Shown: positions 52,745 to 63,860, counted from the first letter of the stretch. The stretch is 64,000 bases of DNA from Wenzhouxiangella sediminis (GCF_003410055.1 NZ_QUZK01000035.1:39745-103744); one strand, 5' to 3'. A program made the numbers and translations. The notes: generated by a model not told the origin, from the sequence alone.

Positions 52745-53098
52745 TCAACGAATCGGGCGACGCGGACCCTTGCGGGTACGGGCGTTGGTGCGCGTGCGCT
52801 GGCCGCGAACCGGCAGGCCGCGACGATGACGCAACCCCCGGAAGCAGCCCAGGTCCATCAGGCGCTTGATATTCATCGACACTTCGCGGCGCAGGTCGCC
52901 CTCGACGGTCATCTGACCAATCGTCTGACGAAGCTTTTCCTGTTCCGCCTCGGTCAGGTCGCGCACCTTCGTGTCCGGGGCCACACCGGTGGCCTCGCAG
53001 ATTTCGTAGGCCCGGGTCCGACCGATGCCGTAAATGTGAGTCAATGCCACCCAGGTGTGTTTCTGGACGGGCAGATTGACGCCTGCTATACGTGCCAT
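52745..53098 (-). CDS. rpsM: 30S ribosomal protein S13
   Basis: The 117-aa head protein begins [21 protein letters not shown]. It has the helix-hairpin-helix [18 protein letters not shown] and the basic tail [19 protein letters not shown]. It contacts the P-site tRNA and 23S bridge B1. It starts the alpha operon, 94 bases after rpmJ; that gap has no clear promoter. Confidence 0.99.
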   Translation of the reverse strand: MARIAGVNLPVQKHTWVALTHIYGIGRTRAYEICEATGVAPDTKVRDLTEAEQEKLRQTIGQMTVEGDLRREVSMNIKRLMDLGCFRGLRHRRGLPVRGQRTRTNARTRKGPRRPIR

Positions 53099-53192
53099 TT
53101 GCTTGCTCCGTAAACCGTTACGCCCGCTCGACGCAAACCAGCAATTTTACCGGTTTTCCCGGCTCTTGCCAACCCCGTCATGCGGTACTGTT

Positions 53193-53306
53193 TTATCCCT
53201 GCCGCTGCTTGTGCTTCGGATCGCTGCAGATCACGTAGACCACACCTTTCCGACGCACCACCTTGCAGTGGCGGCAAATCTTCTTGACTGATGCCTGAAC
53301 CTTCAT
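53193..53306 (-). CDS. rpmJ: 50S ribosomal protein L36
   Basis: The 37-aa protein [17 protein letters not shown]... has Cys11, Cys14, Cys27 and His32, the complete zinc site of the C+ type L36. It sits between secY and rpsM as in most proteobacteria. The start at 53306 is fixed by the family; longer in-frame extensions are not genuine. Confidence 0.97.
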   Translation of the reverse strand: MKVQASVKKICRHCKVVRRKGVVYVICSDPKHKQRQG

Positions 53307-53346
53307 TACTGCTCTCCAATCATTCCGGCCGTGACACGGCCCTCGA

Positions 53347-54708
53347 CTAGCGGCGCACCACGCCGCTTCGGCCATAACCCTTGAGGTTGGACTTCTTGAG
53401 CAGGCTGTCGTACTGATGCGACATCAGATGCGCCTGCAGCTGGGCCATGAAATCCATGGTCACCACGACAATAATCAGAAGTGACGTACCACCGAAGTAG
53501 AACGGCACGTTCTGCCACTGCAACAGGATGAACTCCGGCAGCAGGCACACTGCCGCCAGGTAGAACGCGCCGACCAGCGTCAGCCGTGTCAGGACATAGT
53601 CGATGTACTCGGCGGTCTGTCGCCCCGGACGAATCCCCGGGATGAAGGCGCCGGACTTCTTCAGATTGTCGGCCGTCTCCTTGGAATTGAAGACGATGGC
53701 CGTATAGAAGAAGCAGAAGAACATCACCATGCCACCGAAGATCATGATGTAGATCGGCTGACCCGGGCTGAGCTGCTGCGAGATCACCTGGAGCCAGCCA
53801 GCATCACCAGCCTGCCCGAACCAGGTCGTGATCGTGCCCGGGAAGAGCACCAGGCTTGAAGCGAAAATCGCCGGAATCACGCCGGCCATGTTCACCTTCA
53901 ACGGAAGATGCGTCGACTGACTGCGATAGGCCTGACGTCCCTGACGCTGGGCGTAATTGACCGTGATTCGGCGCTGACCGCGCTCGACGAAGACGACAAA
54001 AGCGGTAACCGTGATGGCCAGGACCAGGAAGAAGGTGGCCGTCAGGATACCCAGCTGGCCGGTTCGCACCAGGTCGAGCGTGGCCGCGATAGCGCCGGGC
54101 AGCCCGGCCACGATGCCAGCGAAAATCAGGATCGAGATGCCGTTGCCGATACCGCGCTCGGTAATCTGTTCACCCAGCCACATCAGGAAAACAGTGCCCG
54201 CCGTCAGCGTGATAACCGCGGCCATGACGAATCCCGGCCCGGGCGCGATCACCACCGGCAACTCGGCGCCAGCACTCTGGCTCTGCAACGCCACCGCGAC
54301 CCCGAATCCCTGGAAGGCCGCCAGGACCACGGTGAAATACCGCGTGTATTGGGTGATCTTGCGCCGACCCGACTCGCCTTCCTTGCGCAACTGCTGCAGT
54401 TGCGGAATGGCATGGCTCATCAACTGAATGATGATGGCCGCGGAAATATAGGGCATTACGCCCAGCGCAAAGATCGAGAAGCGGCCCAGGGCACCACCGG
54501 AGAACATGTTGAACACGCCGACGATCGTGCCGCCGGCCTGGTCCATCAGCTCAACCAGTGCGTTCGGGTTGACGCCCGGCACCGGAATGAAGGTCCCCAG
54601 GCGGAAGATCACGAGCGCGACCAGCACCACGAAAAGGCGCTGACGAAGCTCCTTGAGCCGCCCGATACCACCGAGCATCCCGGCCATTTCCGATGGGTTG
54701 CGTGCCAT
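53347..54708 (-). CDS. secY: Protein translocase subunit SecY
   Basis: The 453-aa channel subunit of the SecYEG translocon has ten membrane helices. Signature segments are [59 protein letters not shown] and [27 protein letters not shown]. The ATG shares one base with the rplO stop (TAATG). It begins the 3' part of the spc operon. Confidence 0.99.
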   Translation of the reverse strand: MARNPSEMAGMLGGIGRLKELRQRLFVVLVALVIFRLGTFIPVPGVNPNALVELMDQAGGTIVGVFNMFSGGALGRFSIFALGVMPYISAAIIIQLMSHAIPQLQQLRKEGESGRRKITQYTRYFTVVLAAFQGFGVAVALQSQSAGAELPVVIAPGPGFVMAAVITLTAGTVFLMWLGEQITERGIGNGISILIFAGIVAGLPGAIAATLDLVRTGQLGILTATFFLVLAITVTAFVVFVERGQRRITVNYAQRQGRQAYRSQSTHLPLKVNMAGVIPAIFASSLVLFPGTITTWFGQAGDAGWLQVISQQLSPGQPIYIMIFGGMVMFFCFFYTAIVFNSKETADNLKKSGAFIPGIRPGRQTAEYIDYVLTRLTLVGAFYLAAVCLLPEFILLQWQNVPFYFGGTSLLIIVVVTMDFMAQLQAHLMSHQYDSLLKKSNLKGYGRSGVVRR

Positions 54709-55139
54709 TACTCGACCTTGCCGCCCGCGGCCTCGATCGCCTTGGCCGCTCCGGCGGTGACATGAATGCCCCGCACGGTCACGGCGCGCTCGAGCGAGCC
54801 GGTGTTGACCAGGCGAACCTTGCGCGTGGCGCCGCCGACCAGGCCCGCCTTCTTCAGCGTCTCTAGGTCGATGACGTCGGCGTCCATCGCGTTGATCTGG
54901 TACAGGCGCAGCTCAGCGGTGTGCCGGTTGACCGCGGAGCGGAAACCGACCTTCGGCACGCGGCGCTGGAGCGGCATTTGCCCGCCCTCGAAACCGACCT
55001 TGTGATAGCCGCCGGAGCGAGACTTCTGGCCCTTGTGTCCGCGGCCACCGGTCTTGCCCAGACCGGAACCGATGCCCCGTCCAACGCGCTTGCGCTCACT
55101 ACGGCTGCCTTCTGCGGGCTGAATCGAATTGAGTTTCAT
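54708..55139 (-). CDS. rplO: 50S ribosomal protein L15
   Basis: The 143-aa protein [20 protein letters not shown] has the glycine-rich L15 stretch [20 protein letters not shown] and [20 protein letters not shown] 55139 is the family start; a TTG four codons upstream is not used. The stop overlaps the secY start by one base. Confidence 0.98.
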   Translation of the reverse strand: MKLNSIQPAEGSRSERKRVGRGIGSGLGKTGGRGHKGQKSRSGGYHKVGFEGGQMPLQRRVPKVGFRSAVNRHTAELRLYQINAMDADVIDLETLKKAGLVGGATRKVRLVNTGSLERAVTVRGIHVTAGAAKAIEAAGGKVE

Positions 55140-55161
55140 GTCACCGTCCAAAAAGTTGAAT

Positions 55162-55356
55162 TCAGGCTTCTTCGACCTGCACCAGGTAGTCGACCTTGCG
55201 AATCATGCCGCGGATAGCCGGCGTATCTTCCAGCTCGACCGTGTGATGCATACGGCGCAGACCCAGTCCGCGCACCGTTTCGCGATGCTTGCCGATGGTG
55301 CTGTTGATGGAGCGAACCAGCGTCACACGAAGCTTTCCGGAGTTCTTCTTAGCCAT
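55162..55356 (-). CDS. rpmD: 50S ribosomal protein L30
   Basis: The 64-aa protein [20 protein letters not shown] has the L30 motif [20 protein letters not shown]. It begins inside the rpsE 3' end (8-bp overlap), implying coupled translation. The tail VQVEEA extends slightly past the E. coli length. Confidence 0.97.
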   Translation of the reverse strand: MAKKNSGKLRVTLVRSINSTIGKHRETVRGLGLRRMHHTVELEDTPAIRGMIRKVDYLVQVEEA

Positions 55357-55855
55357 GGTATTCCAGGACCTCCTCGATCGGCTTGCCACGCTTGATGGCG
55401 ACCTTCTCCGGCGACGCCATGGCCTGCAGGCCCTTCATCGTTGCGCGCACCAGGTTGATTGGGTTGTTCGAACCCAGGCTTTTGGCCAGCACGTTGTGAA
55501 CGCCGACCGCTTCGAAAACGGCACGCATCGGGCCGCCGGCAATCACGCCGGTACCTTCGGAGGCCGGCTGCATGTAGATCCTGGATCCACTGTGGCGCGC
55601 CTTGACCGGGTGCCAGAGCGTACCTTCGTTCAGCGAGATGCGAACCATGTCGCGACGAGCACGTTCCATGGCCTTCTGGATGGCCAGCGGGACTTCACGG
55701 GCCTTGCCGTAACCGAAGCCGACCTTTCCTTCGCCGTCGCCGACCACCGTGAGCGCAGTAAAGCTGAACTGGCGGCCACCCTTGACCACCTTGACCACAC
55801 GGTTGACCGCGACCAGTTTTTCGATCAGATCGTCGGTGCTGTTATCTCTAGCCAT
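55349..55855 (-). CDS. rpsE: 30S ribosomal protein S5
   Basis: The 168-aa protein has the double-stranded RNA-binding N-domain ([23 protein letters not shown] split by the usual basic loop, [19 protein letters not shown]). The C-domain has [19 protein letters not shown]. It guards translational fidelity on the 30S back side. The gene overlaps rpmD by 8 bases. Confidence 0.99.
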   Translation of the reverse strand: MARDNSTDDLIEKLVAVNRVVKVVKGGRQFSFTALTVVGDGEGKVGFGYGKAREVPLAIQKAMERARRDMVRISLNEGTLWHPVKARHSGSRIYMQPASEGTGVIAGGPMRAVFEAVGVHNVLAKSLGSNNPINLVRATMKGLQAMASPEKVAIKRGKPIEEVLEYHG

Positions 55856-55872
55856 GATGAATTCCGTTAGCG

Positions 55873-56229
55873 TTAAAACTTCAGACCGGCTTCACGCGCA
55901 GCATCCGCCAGCGCCTTGACCCGTCCGTGATACCTGAAACCCGAGCGGTCGAAAGCCACGCCCTCGACACCGGCCTCGAGGCTGCGCTCGGCGATCTTCT
56001 TGCCCACCGCCTCGGCAGCTTCCACGCTGCAGGTGCTCTTGAGGCCCTCGGCAACGTCTTTTTGCAGCGTCGACGCCGCGGCGACAGTGTGCTGCCCGCC
56101 CGAGGCGATGACCTGCGCGTAGATGTGGCGCCCGGAGCGATGCACGGTCAGCCGTGCCTGTCCCGAACGCGTGATGCGAGCGCGGTTCTTGCGCGCGCGA
56201 CGCAGTCTGGATTGATTCTTGTCCTTCAT
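55873..56229 (-). CDS. rplR: 50S ribosomal protein L18
   Basis: The 118-aa 5S rRNA-binding protein has the basic N-terminus ([19 protein letters not shown]), [16 protein letters not shown] and the end [20 protein letters not shown]. It lies 17 bases upstream of rpsE and 10 downstream of rplF. Confidence 0.98.
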   Translation of the reverse strand: MKDKNQSRLRRARKNRARITRSGQARLTVHRSGRHIYAQVIASGGQHTVAAASTLQKDVAEGLKSTCSVEAAEAVGKKIAERSLEAGVEGVAFDRSGFRYHGRVKALADAAREAGLKF

Positions 56230-56239
56230 GATCGATTCC

Positions 56240-56767
56240 TCAGGCCTTCTTGGCTTCCTTCATCACCACGCGCTCATCGGCGTAGCGAACACCCTTGCCC
56301 TTGTAGGGCTCCGGCGGACGATAACCGCGGATCTCGGCGGCCACCTGGCCAACCAGCTGCTTACTGCTGCCCTTGACCACGATTTCCGTCTGGCTCGGCG
56401 TTTCGATATCGACGCCCTGCGGGACTTCGAATTCGACCGGGTGGCTGAAGCCCAGCTGCAGGTTGAGCTTCTTGCCCTGGACCTGGGCGCGGTAACCGAC
56501 GCCGACCAGCTCGAGCTTTTTCTCGAAACCCTCGGTCACGCCGTGCACCATGTTTGCGATCAGTGCACGCATCGTACCCGCCATGGCCATGGTGCCGGAC
56601 TCGTTCGGAGCGACACGCACCACGCCGTCCTCGACGTCGAGCGTCACGGTCGGGTGCATTTCCATTTCCAGCTGGCCCTTGGTGCCCTTGACCTTGACCA
56701 CACCGTCGGCGTGGTTGAATTCGACGCCCTTGGGCAGCTCGATTGGGGCGTTGGCAATTCTAGACAT
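56240..56767 (-). CDS. rplF: 50S ribosomal protein L6
   Basis: The 175-aa protein [17 protein letters not shown] has two repeated L6 domains, with [34 protein letters not shown] and C-terminal [14 protein letters not shown]. It binds near the sarcin-ricin loop. The start at 56767 matches homologues; an upstream in-frame codon adds five foreign residues. Confidence 0.98.
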   Translation of the reverse strand: MSRIANAPIELPKGVEFNHADGVVKVKGTKGQLEMEMHPTVTLDVEDGVVRVAPNESGTMAMAGTMRALIANMVHGVTEGFEKKLELVGVGYRAQVQGKKLNLQLGFSHPVEFEVPQGVDIETPSQTEIVVKGSSKQLVGQVAAEIRGYRPPEPYKGKGVRYADERVVMKEAKKA

Positions 56768-56790
56768 TGTCAGTCTCTCCAAAAACTCAA

Positions 56791-57186
56791 TCAGGCGACC
56801 AGGCAGAGAACTTCGCCGCCGTGCCCTTCCGAGCGGGCCTGGCGGTCCGTCATCACGCCGTGCGAGGTACTCACGATCGCGACACCCAGCCCGTTCTGCA
56901 CGCGCGGGAGATCGCCGGTAGCGAAGTAGCGGCGGCGGCTCGGCAGGCTGTAACGATCGAGTCGGTCGATCACACCACGTCCTTCCACATACTTCAGCTC
57001 GATGCTCAGTTCACGCTTGGGGCCATTTTCCTCGACGCGGAAGTCGCGGATATAGCCTTCGTCCTTGAGGACGCCGGAAATGGCGATCTTGACCTTCGAG
57101 GCCGGCATGCTCACGGTTCGCTTGTTGACCGCCTGCGCGTTCTTGATACGTGCCAGCATGTCGGCAATGGGATCACTCATGCTCAT
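56791..57186 (-). CDS. rpsH: 30S ribosomal protein S8
   Basis: The 131-aa protein begins [18 protein letters not shown], matching E. coli S8 and supporting ATG 57186 over 57180; GGAGAG stands at good spacing only for the former. The C-terminal domain has [19 protein letters not shown]. In E. coli S8 represses the spc operon at rplE; no obvious S8-site copy was verified here. Confidence 0.98.
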   Translation of the reverse strand: MSMSDPIADMLARIKNAQAVNKRTVSMPASKVKIAISGVLKDEGYIRDFRVEENGPKRELSIELKYVEGRGVIDRLDRYSLPSRRRYFATGDLPRVQNGLGVAIVSTSHGVMTDRQARSEGHGGEVLCLVA

Positions 57187-57201
57187 TGCTCTATTCTCTC
57201 C

Positions 57202-57507
57202 TTACCAGCTCGCCTTGCGCAGGCCCGGAATGTCGCCGCGCATCGCCGCTTCACGCAGCTTGTTGCGGGCCAGACCGAACTTGCGGTAGTAACCACGCGG
57301 CCGACCGGACTGGCGGCAGCGGTTGCGCCCGCGTACCGGCGAGGAATCGCGCGGCAGCTTGTTGAGCTTGTGCATCGCGGCCTGCTTCTCCTCGAAGTCC
57401 ACTTCGGGATCGGCAATGATGCGCTTGAGCTCGGCACGCTTCTCGGCGTGCTTCTTCGCGAGCTTGGCGCGCTTCACGTCGCGTTCAACCATCGAAACTT
57501 TAGCCAT
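57202..57507 (-). CDS. rpsN: 30S ribosomal protein S14 (zinc-independent form)
   Basis: The 101-aa long-type S14 contains [20 protein letters not shown] and the ending [11 protein letters not shown]. The two CxxC zinc pairs of the short form are absent, which is normal for proteobacterial long S14. It lies between rplE and rpsH. Confidence 0.98.
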   Translation of the reverse strand: MAKVSMVERDVKRAKLAKKHAEKRAELKRIIADPEVDFEEKQAAMHKLNKLPRDSSPVRGRNRCRQSGRPRGYYRKFGLARNKLREAAMRGDIPGLRKASW

Positions 57508-57521
57508 ACCTTCTTTACTCC

Positions 57522-58064
57522 TTACTTGGCCCGGAACGGGAAGCCGAACGCTTCCAGGAGGGCCAGACCTTCTTCGTCGGACTCCGCCGAAGTCGTGATG
57601 GCGATATCCATACCGCGCAGTGCATCGACCTGGTCGTAATTGATCTCGGGAAAGATGATCTGTTCCTTCACGCCCAGGTTGTAGTTACCGCGGCCGTCAA
57701 AAGACTTCCGCGGAATGCCACGAAAATCACGCACGCGCGGCAGCGCGATGTTGATCAACCGATCCAGGAACTCGTACATGCGTTCCCGGCGCAGGGTAAC
57801 CATGCAGCCGATGGGGTAATCGTCGCGGATCTTGAAGCTGGCAACCGACTTGCGGGCCTTTGTGATCACCGGCTGCTGGCCGGCGATCTTGGCCATGTCG
57901 GACACGGCATGCTCGATGACCTTCTTGTCACCGACCGCCTCGCCAACACCCATGTTGACCGTGATCTTGGTGATCCGCGGCACCTGCATCGGGTTGGAAT
58001 AGCCGAACTTTTCGGTCAGCTTTCCGACGACTTCGTCCCTGTAAAATTCTCTTAGCCTTGCCAT
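57522..58064 (-). CDS. rplE: 50S ribosomal protein L5
   Basis: The 180-aa 5S rRNA-binding protein begins [16 protein letters not shown], with [52 protein letters not shown] and [18 protein letters not shown]. It is preceded by an unusually long 56-bp gap that contains a degenerate heptamer-repeat stretch. Confidence 0.98.
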   Translation of the reverse strand: MARLREFYRDEVVGKLTEKFGYSNPMQVPRITKITVNMGVGEAVGDKKVIEHAVSDMAKIAGQQPVITKARKSVASFKIRDDYPIGCMVTLRRERMYEFLDRLINIALPRVRDFRGIPRKSFDGRGNYNLGVKEQIIFPEINYDQVDALRGMDIAITTSAESDEEGLALLEAFGFPFRAK

Positions 58065-58079
58065 TGTCTATTCCAGAAA

Positions 58080-58102
58080 GTTTTCGGTTTCCAGCTTTCA
58101 GC
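58080..58102. repeat. Degenerate heptamer repeat in the rplX-rplE gap
   Basis: On the coding (minus) strand three consecutive CTGAAAG/CTGGAAA/CCGAAAA-like heptamers lie 16 bases upstream of rplE. The gap (58065-58120) is longer than most in this operon. It looks like a decayed copy of the CCTGAAA repeat family, within an essential transcript. Confidence 0.5.
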
Positions 58103-58120
58103 TGACTGTCTGCGCCGACC

Positions 58121-58438
58121 TCAGATATCGACCACTTCGCCGGTCGAACGGTAGAAGCGAACCTTCCGGCCGTCTTCCAGGAACTTGAAGCCGACCCGGT
58201 CACCCTTGCCGGTGGCCGGATTGAACAGCATCACGTTCGAGGCCTGAATGGGCGCCTCGCGCTCGATGATGCCGCCGGGCTTCTGGTTCTGCGGGTCGGG
58301 CTTCTGATGCCGCTTGACCATGTTGACGTTCTCGACCAGGAACCGCTGATCCTTGAGAACCTTGAGCACGTGACCGCGCTGACCCTTGCTTCGGCCGGCA
58401 ATCACGATCACTTCGTCGCCCTTGCGAATACGTTCCAT
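58121..58438 (-). CDS. rplX: 50S ribosomal protein L24
   Basis: The 105-aa protein has the KOW motif [20 protein letters not shown] and [19 protein letters not shown]. It is an early assembly initiator at the 5' end of 23S rRNA. It ends 56 bases before rplE and starts 10 bases after rplN. Confidence 0.98.
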   Translation of the reverse strand: MERIRKGDEVIVIAGRSKGQRGHVLKVLKDQRFLVENVNMVKRHQKPDPQNQKPGGIIEREAPIQASNVMLFNPATGKGDRVGFKFLEDGRKVRFYRSTGEVVDI

Positions 58439-58448
58439 CTTGAACTCC

Positions 58449-58817
58449 TTACAGCACTTCCGGTGCGAGCGACACGATCTTCATGAACTGACCGGTACGC
58501 AGTTCGCGGGTCACCGGCCCGAAGATGCGGGTACCGATCGGCTCGAGCTTGTTGTTGAGCAGGACCGCCGCGTTGCCGTCAAAACGGATCAGCGAACCGT
58601 CGCGCCGCCGCACGCCCTTGGCCGTGCGAACGACCACCGCGTTATAGACCTCGCCCTTCTTGACCTTGCCGCGCGGAATCGCGTCCTTCACGGTCACCTT
58701 GATCACGTCACCAATATTGGCGTAGCGGCGCTTGGAGCCACCGAGCACCTTGATGCACATGAGCTCGCGCGCTCCGCTGTTGTCGGCTGCCGACAGCCTG
58801 GACTGCATCTGAATCAT
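58449..58817 (-). CDS. rplN: 50S ribosomal protein L14
   Basis: The 122-aa protein begins [20 protein letters not shown] and contains [21 protein letters not shown] and [19 protein letters not shown]. It lies at the subunit interface (bridge B8). It is the first gene of the classical spc operon, here continuous with the S10 operon. Confidence 0.99.
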   Translation of the reverse strand: MIQMQSRLSAADNSGARELMCIKVLGGSKRRYANIGDVIKVTVKDAIPRGKVKKGEVYNAVVVRTAKGVRRRDGSLIRFDGNAAVLLNNKLEPIGTRIFGPVTRELRTGQFMKIVSLAPEVL

Positions 58818-58831
58818 GTCACTCGCTCCGC

Positions 58832-59092
58832 TTACTGGGCCCGTTCGACCACTTCAATCACTTGCCAGGCCTTCGACTTCGAGATCGGCCGGGTCTGCTC
58901 GATACGCACGGTATCGCCTTCGTTGCAGCTGTTGTCGGCATCGTGGGCATGAACCTTGCTCGAACGGCGAACGTACTTGCCGTACAGCGGATGCTTGACC
59001 AGCCGCTCCAGACGAACCGTCACGGTCTTGTCCATCTTGTTGCTCACGACGCGCCCGACGACGCTACGCTGCTTGCGGTCTTCGCTACTCAT
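58832..59092 (-). CDS. rpsQ: 30S ribosomal protein S17
   Basis: The 86-aa OB-fold protein has [38 protein letters not shown] and the end [19 protein letters not shown]. It starts inside the rpmC stop with a 4-bp overlap. Confidence 0.98.
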   Translation of the reverse strand: MSSEDRKQRSVVGRVVSNKMDKTVTVRLERLVKHPLYGKYVRRSSKVHAHDADNSCNEGDTVRIEQTRPISKSKAWQVIEVVERAQ

Positions 59093-59289
59093 GCCTTCTT
59101 CTCATCCTGCTTCTGGTTGAGCACGGTCTTGACCCGTGCAATCTCCTTGCGGACACGGCGCATCTCATGGGGCGTGCCCAACTGGCCGGTGCCGTGCTGC
59201 ATGCGCAGGGAAAACTGTTCCTTGCGCAGGTCCAGGAGCATGCCGTTGAGCTCGCTGGAACTCTTGTCTCGCAGTTCACTCGCTTTCAT
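59089..59289 (-). CDS. rpmC: 50S ribosomal protein L29
   Basis: The 66-aa helical hairpin protein [18 protein letters not shown] has [17 protein letters not shown] and [15 protein letters not shown] 59289 shares one base with the rplP stop (TGATG); the GTG just before it is ignored. It sits at the nascent-chain exit with L23. Confidence 0.98.
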   Translation of the reverse strand: MKASELRDKSSSELNGMLLDLRKEQFSLRMQHGTGQLGTPHEMRRVRKEIARVKTVLNQKQDEKKA

Positions 59290-59699
59290 CACAGCGTCCT
59301 CGCTACAAAGGTGGTGCGAACGCTCAGCTTGGCGGAGGCGCGACGAAACGCCTCGCGCGCAACGTCCTCGCTGACGCCCTGGATCTCGTAAATCACCCGC
59401 CCGGGCTGGATCGGGGCAACCCAGTACTCCACGTTACCCTTGCCCTTACCCATACGGACCTCGACGGGCTTGCTCGTAACCGGCTTGTCCGGGAACACGC
59501 GGATCCAGAGCTTGCCGCCACGCTTGACGTGACGCGTGATGGCACGACGGGCCGACTCGATCTGACGCGCCGTGATGAAACCACGCGTCGTCGCCTGCAG
59601 GCCGTATTCGCCGAAGCTGACGCGGTTACCGACTTGCGCCAGGCCGCGATTGCGTCCCTTCTGCTGCTTTCTGAACTTGGTGCGTTTCGGCTGCAGCAT
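59289..59699 (-). CDS. rplP: 50S ribosomal protein L16
   Basis: The 136-aa protein [20 protein letters not shown] has the signature [21 protein letters not shown] split at the usual place and [19 protein letters not shown]. It lies near the A-site tRNA elbow. It starts 3 bases after the rpsC stop. Confidence 0.99.
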   Translation of the reverse strand: MLQPKRTKFRKQQKGRNRGLAQVGNRVSFGEYGLQATTRGFITARQIESARRAITRHVKRGGKLWIRVFPDKPVTSKPVEVRMGKGKGNVEYWVAPIQPGRVIYEIQGVSEDVAREAFRRASAKLSVRTTFVARTL

Positions 59700-59702
59700 G
59701 GT

Positions 59703-60392
59703 TTAGCTCTCCTTGCGCGCACCGCCCTTGGCCGGTGCATTTTCCGAACTCTTCTCGGCATACAGGTCGAAGACCTCGCCCTTGTACACCCAGACCTTGA
59801 TGCCGATAACGCCGTAAGTCGTGGCGGCCTCGGCCGTGCCGTAGTCGATGTCGGCACGCAGCGTGTGCAGCGGCACGCGACCTTCGCGGTACCACTCGGT
59901 GCGGGCGATATCGGCGCCATTGAGACGACCACCCACCTGCACCTTGATGCCCTGGGCCCCGAGGCGCATGGCATTGCCCACCGAACGCTTCATGGCACGG
60001 CGGAACATCACGCGGCGCTCGAGCTGCTGGGCGATGCTTTCGGCCACCAGGCGAGCGTCGAGCTCGGGCTTGCGAATTTCGTTGACGCGGATATGGGTCG
60101 GCACACCCATGATCTTGCTCACGTCACGACGCAGCTTCTCGATATCCTCGCCCTTCTTGCCGATGACGATACCCGGACGCGCCGTGTGCACGGTGATCTC
60201 GGCCGACTTGGCGGGGCGTTCAATCTCGATGCGGCTGACCGCCGCATGAGAAAGCGCCTTCTCCAGGAAGGCCCGAGCCTTCAAGTCGGTATTGAGCTGG
60301 TCGGCGAAGTCGTTGGACTCCGCGTACCACTTCGCGCCCCAGTCCTTGGCGATTCCGAGACGAATTCCGGTTGGATGTACCTTGTGACCCAT
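59703..60392 (-). CDS. rpsC: 30S ribosomal protein S3
   Basis: The 229-aa protein begins [18 protein letters not shown]. The KH domain has [20 protein letters not shown] and the C-domain has [20 protein letters not shown]. It forms part of the mRNA entry tunnel. It lies 2 bases after rplV. Confidence 0.99.
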   Translation of the reverse strand: MGHKVHPTGIRLGIAKDWGAKWYAESNDFADQLNTDLKARAFLEKALSHAAVSRIEIERPAKSAEITVHTARPGIVIGKKGEDIEKLRRDVSKIMGVPTHIRVNEIRKPELDARLVAESIAQQLERRVMFRRAMKRSVGNAMRLGAQGIKVQVGGRLNGADIARTEWYREGRVPLHTLRADIDYGTAEAATTYGVIGIKVWVYKGEVFDLYAEKSSENAPAKGGARKES

Positions 60393-60394
60393 GA

Positions 60395-60727
60395 TTAGTC
60401 CTCTGCCACGACAATGGTGATGTGACTGGTGCGCTTGAGGATGCGCGTAAAGCGCCCCTTCGCGCGCGGCATGCCGCGCTTGAACGTCGGACCTTCGTCG
60501 ACGAAGATCGTGCGCACCTTCAGCTCGTCGATATCGGCGCCGCTGTTGTGCTCGGCGTTGGCGATCGCGGACATCAGTACCTTGCGGACGATGTGCGCGG
60601 CCTTCTTGTTGCTGAACGTCAGCATCTCGTCTGCCCTTTCCACCGGCAGACCGCGAATCTGGTCAGCGACCAGGCGGGCCTTCTGCGGCGAGATGCGCGC
60701 GCCCTTGAGCTTTGCTGTAGCTTCCAT
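60395..60727 (-). CDS. rplV: 50S ribosomal protein L22
   Basis: The 110-aa protein [20 protein letters not shown] has [20 protein letters not shown] and the beta-hairpin tip [20 protein letters not shown] that lines the exit tunnel. ATG 60727 is used; the GTG before it is in frame but not needed. Confidence 0.98.
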   Translation of the reverse strand: MEATAKLKGARISPQKARLVADQIRGLPVERADEMLTFSNKKAAHIVRKVLMSAIANAEHNSGADIDELKVRTIFVDEGPTFKRGMPRAKGRFTRILKRTSHITIVVAED

Positions 60728-60745
60728 CACCGTCTCGAACCCTTG

Positions 60746-61018
60746 TTACTTGGACCTGCGGTCACCGCTGTGACCCTTGAAAGTTCTCGTCGGCGCGAAC
60801 TCGCCGAGCTTGTGACCGACCATGTTTTCGTTGATCAGGATCGGCATGTGCTGCCGACCGTTGTGCACGGCAATGGTCAGACCGACCATTTCGGGCATGA
60901 TCATCGAGCGGCGCGACCATGTCTTGATCGGGCGCCGGTTATTGGCTTCGACGGCCGCCTCCACCTTCGCCTGAAGGTGGTGGTCGATAAACGGCCCTTT
61001 CTTGATAGAACGTGGCAT
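60746..61018 (-). CDS. rpsS: 30S ribosomal protein S19
   Basis: The 90-aa head protein [20 protein letters not shown] has [20 protein letters not shown] and [17 protein letters not shown]. It forms the bridge with S13 near the A site. Confidence 0.99.
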   Translation of the reverse strand: MPRSIKKGPFIDHHLQAKVEAAVEANNRRPIKTWSRRSMIMPEMVGLTIAVHNGRQHMPILINENMVGHKLGEFAPTRTFKGHSGDRRSK

Positions 61019-61030
61019 AGCGTTTTCCTG

Positions 61031-61858
61031 TTACTTGCGCTTGCGCGAACGCGAAATGTACTTGTCGGTGCGCTTGTTCTTGCGGGTGCGCTTGCCCTTC
61101 GTGGACACACCCCAGGGCGTCACCGGGTGACGACCACCCGAGGTTCGGCCTTCACCACCACCGTGCGGGTGGTCGACCGGGTTCATCGCAACACCGCGAA
61201 CCGTCGGCCGCACACCGCGCCAGCGCTTGGCGCCAGCCTTGCCCAGCTTCTCCAGGTTGTGCTCGACGTTGGCTACCTGGCCAATCGTCGCGCGACAGTT
61301 GGCGTGAACCTTGCGCATTTCGCCGGAACGCAGCAGAACGGTCGCATACTGACCTTCCCGCGCCACCAGCTGGACGGCGGCACCTGCGCTGCGCGCCAGC
61401 TGGGCGCCTTTACCCGGCTTCAGCTCAACGGCATGCAGCTGGGTGCCGACGGGGATCGAACGCAACTGCATCGCGTTACCCGGCTTGATGGGTGCTTCGG
61501 AACCGCTGAGGATCTCGTCCCCGGCACGCACATGACGCGGCGCCAGGATGTACCGACGCTCACCGTCGAGGTACTTGATCAGCGCAATATGCGCACTGCG
61601 GTTCGGATCGTATTCGATCCGCTCGACGATGCCCCGAATCCCGTCCTTGTCACGACGGAAATCGATACGACGATAGTGGTGCTTGTGACCGCCGCCACGA
61701 TGACGCGTGGTGATGCGGCCGGCATTGTTGCGACCACCGGTCTTGCCCTGGGCTTCGAGCAGCGGCGCATGCGGCTCGCCCTTCCAGAGATGGGCGTGCC
61801 GGATCTGCACGCGGCCACGACGGCCCGGAGATGTCGGTTTTGCTTTGACGATTGCCAT
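61031..61858 (-). CDS. rplB: 50S ribosomal protein L2
   Basis: The 275-aa protein has N-terminal [15 protein letters not shown], the OB/SH3 core ([37 protein letters not shown]) and the C-terminal [17 protein letters not shown], whose His supports the peptidyl-transferase region. It lies 12 bases before rpsS. Confidence 0.99.
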   Translation of the reverse strand: MAIVKAKPTSPGRRGRVQIRHAHLWKGEPHAPLLEAQGKTGGRNNAGRITTRHRGGGHKHHYRRIDFRRDKDGIRGIVERIEYDPNRSAHIALIKYLDGERRYILAPRHVRAGDEILSGSEAPIKPGNAMQLRSIPVGTQLHAVELKPGKGAQLARSAGAAVQLVAREGQYATVLLRSGEMRKVHANCRATIGQVANVEHNLEKLGKAGAKRWRGVRPTVRGVAMNPVDHPHGGGEGRTSGGRHPVTPWGVSTKGKRTRKNKRTDKYISRSRKRK

Positions 61859-61883
61859 GATTCTATTCCCGGCTCGCTATTGT

Positions 61884-62180
61884 TCAGTCTGCCTGCACTT
61901 CTTCGATGCTCTGGCCGCTCTTGATTCGCACATAGGCTTTCTTCCAGCCCTTCTGGCGACCCGGCACGAGACGGAAGCTCTTTTGCTTGCCCTTCACATT
62001 GAGGACCTGCACCTGCTCCACGTCGACCTCGAACAGGCCTTCCACGGCGCGCTTGATGTCGGACTTGCTTGCATCACTGCGCACTTCGAATACGTATTGA
62101 TTGCTGTCGGCCTGCAGGAGCGCCGTCTTCTCGGACACGTGCGGCCTGCGGACGATCTGGTACATGCGTTCGGTGTTCAT
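61884..62180 (-). CDS. rplW: 50S ribosomal protein L23
   Basis: The 98-aa protein [20 protein letters not shown] has the core [22 protein letters not shown], split by the usual turn, and [20 protein letters not shown]. It docks signal recognition particle and trigger factor at the tunnel exit. The start overlaps the rplD stop by 4 bases. Confidence 0.98.
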   Translation of the reverse strand: MNTERMYQIVRRPHVSEKTALLQADSNQYVFEVRSDASKSDIKRAVEGLFEVDVEQVQVLNVKGKQKSFRLVPGRQKGWKKAYVRIKSGQSIEEVQAD

Positions 62181-62779
62181 GCCAGCCACTCCTCGATCTT
62201 GTTGACGGCCGCCTTGGTCATGACCACCTTGTCGGCACCGACCAGGCTGACCGGATTGAGCGCCTCGACCGTCAGCGCCTGAACGCCATTGACGTTGCGG
62301 CTGCTCAGGAAGAGGTTGCTGTCGAGTTCGACATCCACCAGCACGCCGCGCTCGACTCCGAGTTCGGCAAGCTTGGCCAGCAGCGTCTTCGTCTTGGGCT
62401 CACTGATGTCGAACTGCTCGACAACAACGAGACGATCCTGACGCACCAGCTCGGAGAGGATCGACTTGATCGCCGCCCGATACTGCTTCCGGTTGACCTT
62501 CTGCGTGAAGTCGCGCGGCTGCGCGGCGAACGTTACGCCACCCGTGCGCCACAGCGGGCTGCGGATCGTCCCGGCCCGGGCGTTACCCGTGCCCTTCTGG
62601 CGCCACGGCTTGCGGCCGCCGCCGGAAACCGCCGCGCGGTTCTTCTGAGCCTTGGTGCCGGCCCGTCCGCCCGCCAGGTAGGCGGTCACGACCTGGTGCA
62701 CCAGGCTTTCCGAGAAATCGCGGCCGAAGACCTCGTCGGAGACCTTGATCTTGCTGCCGCCGGTTACTGCGAGTTCCAT
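62177..62779 (-). CDS. rplD: 50S ribosomal protein L4
   Basis: The 200-aa protein has [40 protein letters not shown] and the C-terminal globular part. In E. coli L4 binds the S10 leader to repress the operon; the leader here (63755-63946) has not been shown to carry that site. It overlaps rplW by 4 bases. Confidence 0.99.
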   Translation of the reverse strand: MELAVTGGSKIKVSDEVFGRDFSESLVHQVVTAYLAGGRAGTKAQKNRAAVSGGGRKPWRQKGTGNARAGTIRSPLWRTGGVTFAAQPRDFTQKVNRKQYRAAIKSILSELVRQDRLVVVEQFDISEPKTKTLLAKLAELGVERGVLVDVELDSNLFLSSRNVNGVQALTVEALNPVSLVGADKVVMTKAAVNKIEEWLA

Positions 62780-62790
62780 CACTCTCTCCT

Positions 62791-63429
62791 TCAGGCCTTG
62801 ATCGACGGACGAATCATGACGTGACCACCGGTCGCACCCGGCACGGCGCCCCGGATCAGCAGCAGGTTTCGCTCGCTGTCCACGCGCACGACCTGCAGGT
62901 TCAGGGTGGTCTGGCGCTCGTCACCCATGTGACCGGCCATCTTCTTGCCCTTGAACACGCGACCCGGCGTCTGGCACTGCCCGATCGAGCCCGGCGCGCG
63001 GTGGGCCAGGGAGTTGCCGTGCGTGGCATCCTGGGTACGGAAGTTGTGACGCTTGACCACACCGGCAAAGCCCTTGCCCTTGGTGGTACCGATCACGTCG
63101 ACTTTCTGGCCTGCCTCGAATCGCTCGACGGTCAACTCGGCGCCGATCTCGAGACCCTCGCCTTCTTCGCCGTCCAGGCGGAATTCCCACAGACCTTCTC
63201 CGGCCTCGACACCCGCTTTCGCGTAGTGCCCGGCCAGGGGGCGGGAGACCAAAGACGTACGCTTGCTGCCGCAAGTTACCTGGATGGCGGCATAGCCGTC
63301 CGATTCCTGTTCGCGGATCTGCGTGATCCGGTTCGGGCTGACCTCGATGACCGTCACCGGAACGGAGTTACCTTCCTCGGTGAAGATCCGGGTCATGCCG
63401 CGTTTGCGTCCTACCAATCCGATAGCCAT
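62791..63429 (-). CDS. rplC: 50S ribosomal protein L3
   Basis: The 212-aa protein [20 protein letters not shown] has [40 protein letters not shown] and [14 protein letters not shown]. It is an early assembly protein reaching toward the peptidyl-transferase centre. The start at 63429 is fixed by homologues; the upstream in-frame extension overlaps rpsJ. Confidence 0.99.
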   Translation of the reverse strand: MAIGLVGRKRGMTRIFTEEGNSVPVTVIEVSPNRITQIREQESDGYAAIQVTCGSKRTSLVSRPLAGHYAKAGVEAGEGLWEFRLDGEEGEGLEIGAELTVERFEAGQKVDVIGTTKGKGFAGVVKRHNFRTQDATHGNSLAHRAPGSIGQCQTPGRVFKGKKMAGHMGDERQTTLNLQVVRVDSERNLLLIRGAVPGATGGHVMIRPSIKA

Positions 63430-63442
63430 TGTTCTACTCGCC

Positions 63443-63754
63443 TCAATACAGCTTGATCTGCACATCAACGCCCGCAGCCAGATCCAGCTTCATCAGGGCA
63501 TCGACCGTCTTGTCGTTGGGATCGACGATATCCAGCAGCCGCTTGTGGGTGCGGATTTCATACTGGTCACGCGCATCCTTGTTGACGTGCGGGGAAATCA
63601 GCACGGTGTAGCGCTCCTTGCGCGTGGGCAGCGGAATGGGACCACGAACCTGCGCACCGGTGCGCTTGGCGGTATCCACGATTTCCTGGGTCGACCGATC
63701 GATCAAACGATGATCGAAACCCTTCAAACGAATACGGATTTTCTGTTCGGCCAT
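63443..63754 (-). CDS. rpsJ: 30S ribosomal protein S10 (NusE)
   Basis: The 103-aa protein has [20 protein letters not shown] and [20 protein letters not shown], the invariant S10 segments. It also serves as NusE, partner of NusB (21856-22317) in antitermination. It is the first gene of the S10 operon, downstream of tuf. Confidence 0.99.
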   Translation of the reverse strand: MAEQKIRIRLKGFDHRLIDRSTQEIVDTAKRTGAQVRGPIPLPTRKERYTVLISPHVNKDARDQYEIRTHKRLLDIVDPNDKTVDALMKLDLAAGVDVQIKLY

Positions 63755-63796
63755 TGCCGTACGCCTTCAGTCTGTTAAAGATCAAATTCTCTTCAC

Positions 63797-63812
63797 CTGC
63801 CTTTCGGCAGGC
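63797..63812. other. Small hairpin in the tuf-rpsJ gap
   Basis: Six-bp stem CCTGCC/GGCAGG with a 4-nt loop, 43 bases upstream of rpsJ. No U-run is present on either strand. It may be part of the S10 leader or a processing site. Confidence 0.35.
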
Positions 63813-63860
63813 ACGTCGCGACCCCGAGGGATCGTCGGCCCCGGTGGGGCTTTGCCGAAG

